64,000 bases of DNA, from contig NZ_CP163439.1 in the NCBI RefSeq assembly GCF_041052385.1, forward strand, positions 806,001-870,000, given 5' to 3'. This stretch comes from Streptomyces sp. R28 (GTDB taxonomy: Bacteria > Actinomycetota > Actinomycetes > Streptomycetales > Streptomycetaceae). A program made the position numbers and the translations under genes. This document shows, one piece after another, positions 61,224 through 64,000 of this stretch. Under the pieces are notes generated by a model. That model searched no databases, was not told the DNA's origin, and saw nothing but the letters and a program-made list of their open reading frames with translations. How positions within the stretch are numbered: the stretch's first letter is position 1; each line of letters starts with the position of its first letter.

Positions 61224-63785
61224 TCACTCGGTGGCGATCGCCCGCAGTACGTCCAGGCGTGCCGCCCGGCGCGCCGGGCGTAGGCCCGCCAGGGCTCCGG
61301 CCGTGAGGCCGACCAGCGCCACCACCGCGAGTTGCAGGGGCGGCATCGCGAAGGCGAAGGTGCTGTCGCTCGCGCCGTCGGAGGCCCTGACCAGGACCCA
61401 GCCGAGGAAGGCGCCGAGGGCGAGGCCGCCGACCGTGCCGAAGGCGGCCACCAGGACCGACTCCCAGCGGACCATCGCGCGCAGTTGGGAGCGGGTCTGG
61501 CCCACGGCCCTCAGCAGGCCGAGTTCGCGGGTGCGCTCGTGGATCGCCAGGGTGAGGGTGTTGGCGATGCCGAGGAGTGCGATGAGCACCGCGAGGGCGA
61601 GCAGTGCGTAGACGAGCGTCAGCATCATGTCGATGCCGCTCGCCGAGGACTGCGCGTACTCGTCGCGGGTCTGCACCTCGGGGTTGCCGTACTGGGCTGC
61701 GACCGTTTCCACCGCCGCCTTGCCCGCGTCCGCGCCGACGCCGTCCTTGAAGGAGACGGCGAGGAGGGTGTCAGCGTCCTGGGTGCGGTGCGGGGCCCAG
61801 GCGCCGCGGGTGATGACGTAGTCGCCGGCGAGCTCGGACCGGCCGTAGACCGCGCGGACCTCGAAGGTCTGCTTCCGGCCGTCGGTGAAGGTGAGCTGGG
61901 CCTTGTCGCCGGTGGTCAGGTTCTGTTTGTCGGCCTCCTTCTCGGTGATGGCGATGCCGTCCGTGCCGAGGTCGCGCAGGGAGCCCTGGACGTTGCCGAG
62001 GTCGAAGGTGCGCTCCAGGGCGACCGGGTCCGTGACCGTCAGCGCGCGTCCCTTGCCGTCGACTTCGGCGACTCCGCGGCCGAGGCCGACGGCCGTGTCC
62101 ACCTCGGGCAGCCGCTGGACCGCGTCGGCGAGGCGCGGGCTCAGGCCGCTGCCGCCCGCGCCGAACGACGGGGTGCTGACGGCCACGTCGCCCGCGAAGG
62201 ACCTGGACACGGTCTGGTCCATGGTCGCCTTCAGAGAGGCGCCGAACACCGTGAAGAGGGAGACGACGGCCACGCCGATCATCAGGGCGCTCGCGGTGGC
62301 GGCCGTTCGCTTCGGGCTGCGCAGGGCGTTGCGGCGGGCGAGTCCGCCGGTGACGCCGCGCAGTCGGTCCAGGGGGCCGCCGAGGATCCGTACGGCCGTC
62401 GTGGAGGCGACCGGGCCGAGGACCACGAAGGCGGCCAGGGCCAGGACGGCGCCGGTGCCCGCCAGCCAGAGGGACGGGGTCACCAGGACGCCGCCGAGCG
62501 TCGCGCCGACCGCGAGGGCCAGCAGGCCCAGGCCGGTGACGGCGCGGAGGCGGGAGGCGCCGGAGGTGTCGACGGCCGTCTCGCGCAGGGCGGCCAGCGG
62601 TGCGGTGCGGCCGGCGCGGGCGGCGGGCAGCAGTGCGGAGCCGAGGCAGACCACGATGCCGACCGCGAGCGGCAGGGCCATGGAGAGTGCGCTGATGACC
62701 AAGTCGCCCTCGGGGAAGGGGAATCCGATTGCCGGGAACAGCGCCTGCAGGCCGGCCGCGACGCCGATGCCGCCCGCGAGGCCGGCCACCGACGCGGTGA
62801 CGGCCACGGCGATCGCCTCGACGAGGGTCGACGCGGTGACCTGGCGGGGTGCGGCGCCGAGGGCGCGCAACAGGGCGTTCTCGCGGGTGCGTTGGGCCAC
62901 CACGATCGCGAAGGTGTTGTGGATGGAGAAGGTCGCCACCAGCAGGGCCACACCGGAGAAGACCAGGAGGAAGGTGGTGAAGACGTTCAGGAACTGGCTG
63001 GAGATCATGTCGGTGTTCTCCTGGGCCGACTCCTGACCCGTGATGGCCTCAACGCCGTTCGGCAGTGCGGGAGTCAGCGCGTCGACCAGCTCCTGCTGGC
63101 TGACGCCGGGTCCGGCCCGTACCTGGATGCTCGCCGCCTCGCCGGGCCCGGCCGTGAGGTACTTCTCGGCGTCGGCCTGGGTCATGCCGGTGAACGTCAC
63201 CTGGGCCATGCCGTCCTCGCCGCCGAAGGTCGCGAGGCCGACGACGGTCACCTTGACCGGGTCGGGCGTGCGCAGGGTCGTCGTGTCACCGATGTCCAGG
63301 TCGCCGCGCTTGGCGGTGCCGCGGTCGATGACGACCTCGCCGGACTTCTGCGGGGCGTGGCCCTCGGCGAGCTGGTACGCGTTGAGCTCGGGGTCGGCGA
63401 TCCAGTTGCCTGCGAGGGTGGGCGGGCCCTGGCCGCCGATCGGGTCGCCGTTCCTGCCGACGAGCTGGCCGGCGCCCTGGATGTTGGGCGCGGCGGCCGC
63501 GACGGCGGGGACCTTCTCGATCGTGCTCACCAGGTCCGTGTCGACGGGTTCGCGCACGCCCTCGCTCTCGCCGGGCGTCGTGATGGCGTCGTCGCTGCGG
63601 ACGACGGCGTCCGTGCCGCTGGTCGCGTTGCCGAACATGGTGTCGAAGCCGGCGCGCAGGGTGTCGCCCATGACGAGGGTGCCGGCGAGGAAGGCCACGC
63701 CGAGGAACACGGCGAGGAACGTGCCGGCGAAGCGGCGCTTGTGGGCGCGCAGGGAGGACACGCTCAGGCGGACGGAGGCGTTCAT
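61224..63785 (-). CDS. FtsX/MacB-type ABC transporter permease (duplicated)
   Basis: The 853-residue product has an N-terminal helix RRFAGTFLAVFLGVAFLAGT LV and a large extracellular region. Two FtsX core blocks follow, the first from NVFTTFLLVFSGVALLVATF and the second from MLTLVYALLALAVLIALLGI, giving eight or so helices plus extra ones. Such exporters move lipids, peptides or antibiotics, or transmit mechanical force. ATG 63785 overlaps the upstream ATPase stop (ATGA), so both subunits are coupled. Substrate unknown. Confidence 0.9.
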   Translation of the reverse strand: MNASVRLSVSSLRAHKRRFAGTFLAVFLGVAFLAGTLVMGDTLRAGFDTMFGNATSGTDAVVRSDDAITTPGESEGVREPVDTDLVSTIEKVPAVAAAAPNIQGAGQLVGRNGDPIGGQGPPTLAGNWIADPELNAYQLAEGHAPQKSGEVVIDRGTAKRGDLDIGDTTTLRTPDPVKVTVVGLATFGGEDGMAQVTFTGMTQADAEKYLTAGPGEAASIQVRAGPGVSQQELVDALTPALPNGVEAITGQESAQENTDMISSQFLNVFTTFLLVFSGVALLVATFSIHNTFAIVVAQRTRENALLRALGAAPRQVTASTLVEAIAVAVTASVAGLAGGIGVAAGLQALFPAIGFPFPEGDLVISALSMALPLAVGIVVCLGSALLPAARAGRTAPLAALRETAVDTSGASRLRAVTGLGLLALAVGATLGGVLVTPSLWLAGTGAVLALAAFVVLGPVASTTAVRILGGPLDRLRGVTGGLARRNALRSPKRTAATASALMIGVAVVSLFTVFGASLKATMDQTVSRSFAGDVAVSTPSFGAGGSGLSPRLADAVQRLPEVDTAVGLGRGVAEVDGKGRALTVTDPVALERTFDLGNVQGSLRDLGTDGIAITEKEADKQNLTTGDKAQLTFTDGRKQTFEVRAVYGRSELAGDYVITRGAWAPHRTQDADTLLAVSFKDGVGADAGKAAVETVAAQYGNPEVQTRDEYAQSSASGIDMMLTLVYALLALAVLIALLGIANTLTLAIHERTRELGLLRAVGQTRSQLRAMVRWESVLVAAFGTVGGLALGAFLGWVLVRASDGASDSTFAFAMPPLQLAVVALVGLTAGALAGLRPARRAARLDVLRAIATE

Positions 63786-64000
63786 GACGGCACCTCGAAG
63801 GCTTTCATGCGGTCCAGGACCTTGTCGGCCGTCGGGGATTCCATACGGTCGACCAGGCACCCGTCGGCGAGGAACACGACCTCGTCGGCGTGGGCGGCGG
63901 CCACGGGGTCGTGGGTGACCATGACGACCGTGCGGGCCGTCTGGCGCACCGCGCGGCCGAGCAGGCCGAGGACCTCCTCGCCGGAGCGGGAGTCGAGGTT
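63782..64000 (-). CDS. ABC transporter ATP-binding protein, C-terminal part (runs off window)
   Basis: Only the last 72 residues are visible. They read NLDSRSGEEVLGLLGRAVRQ, TVVMVTHDPVAAAHADEVVF LADGCLVDRM. The N-terminal Asn-Leu-Asp is the D-loop that follows Walker B, and VTHDP is the switch His. This is the partner ATPase of the FtsX/MacB-type permease downstream. The start lies beyond 64000. Confidence 0.85.
   Translation of the reverse strand, partial: NLDSRSGEEVLGLLGRAVRQTARTVVMVTHDPVAAAHADEVVFLADGCLVDRMESPTADKVLDRMKAFEVPS

Overview
The window looks like chromosomal DNA of a Streptomyces or close relative. GC is very high with strong G/C at third codon positions, GTG and TTG starts are frequent, and gene types such as a Trypco1/trypsin/STAND cluster, a TerD-TerA fusion, an Rv1733c-family protein, an HATPase anti-sigma-like kinase and an HpnB-type glycosyltransferase are typical of the genus. 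All calls come from reading the sequence; no database search was run.

Region 1 (1-8 kb) is accessory and scarred. It holds a 5'-truncated small protein, an aminoglycoside-phosphotransferase-fold gene, a VOC protein, an MFS gene cut short by an IS5-type transposase fragment, a DinB-like gene, a complete IS1380-family element (4393-6066, TTAG target duplication), an IS701-type remnant fused to a second IS5-type remnant, and a decayed integrase tail.

Region 2 (8-14 kb) carries a predicted biological-conflict cassette: a Trypco1-domain protein overlapping by ATGA a trypsin-STAND NTPase-transmembrane-WD40 protein, which is split by a frameshift in a GA tract near 10015. A BrkB/YihY membrane protein follows.

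Region 3 (14.5-37.4 kb) is a catabolic block. Its two ends carry a roughly 93% identical copy of the upstream region and first codons of an MHS-type transporter gene: the left copy is truncated after 31 shared codons and the right copy is intact. Inside are an amidohydrolase with a ribose-type ABC transporter; LuxR, MarR and TetR regulators; an LLM oxidoreductase; an aldehyde dehydrogenase with a gamma-glutamyl hydrolase (PuuC/PuuD-like); an APC permease; homoprotocatechuate meta-cleavage genes (HpaE, HpaD and HpaG-like) with an acetoacetate-decarboxylase-fold protein; ferredoxin reductase; 3Fe-4S ferredoxin; a glutamine-synthetase-like ligase; and a cytochrome P450. Five copies of a 16-bp imperfect palindrome (RTTYSGNNYCRAACRA) lie only in the upstream regions of these operons and suggest one regulon. 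I infer a route that gamma-glutamylates an amine, oxidises it with the P450 and aldehyde dehydrogenase, removes the glutamyl group, and opens a catecholic ring. The substrate is unknown.

Region 4 (37.4-64 kb) looks like ordinary chromosomal backbone: MHS transporter, PucR-type regulator, 3-hydroxybutyrate dehydrogenase-like SDR, NUDIX, apolipoprotein N-acyltransferase, O-antigen-ligase-like protein, glutamate-racemase-like protein, glycosyltransferase, TerD, a MOSC pseudogene, a beta-helix/AAA+ fusion, a large lipase-like membrane protein, a DeoR regulator, SRPBCC, a cysteine-synthase-fold enzyme, an HATPase kinase and a MacB/FtsX-type exporter whose ATPase runs off the right edge.
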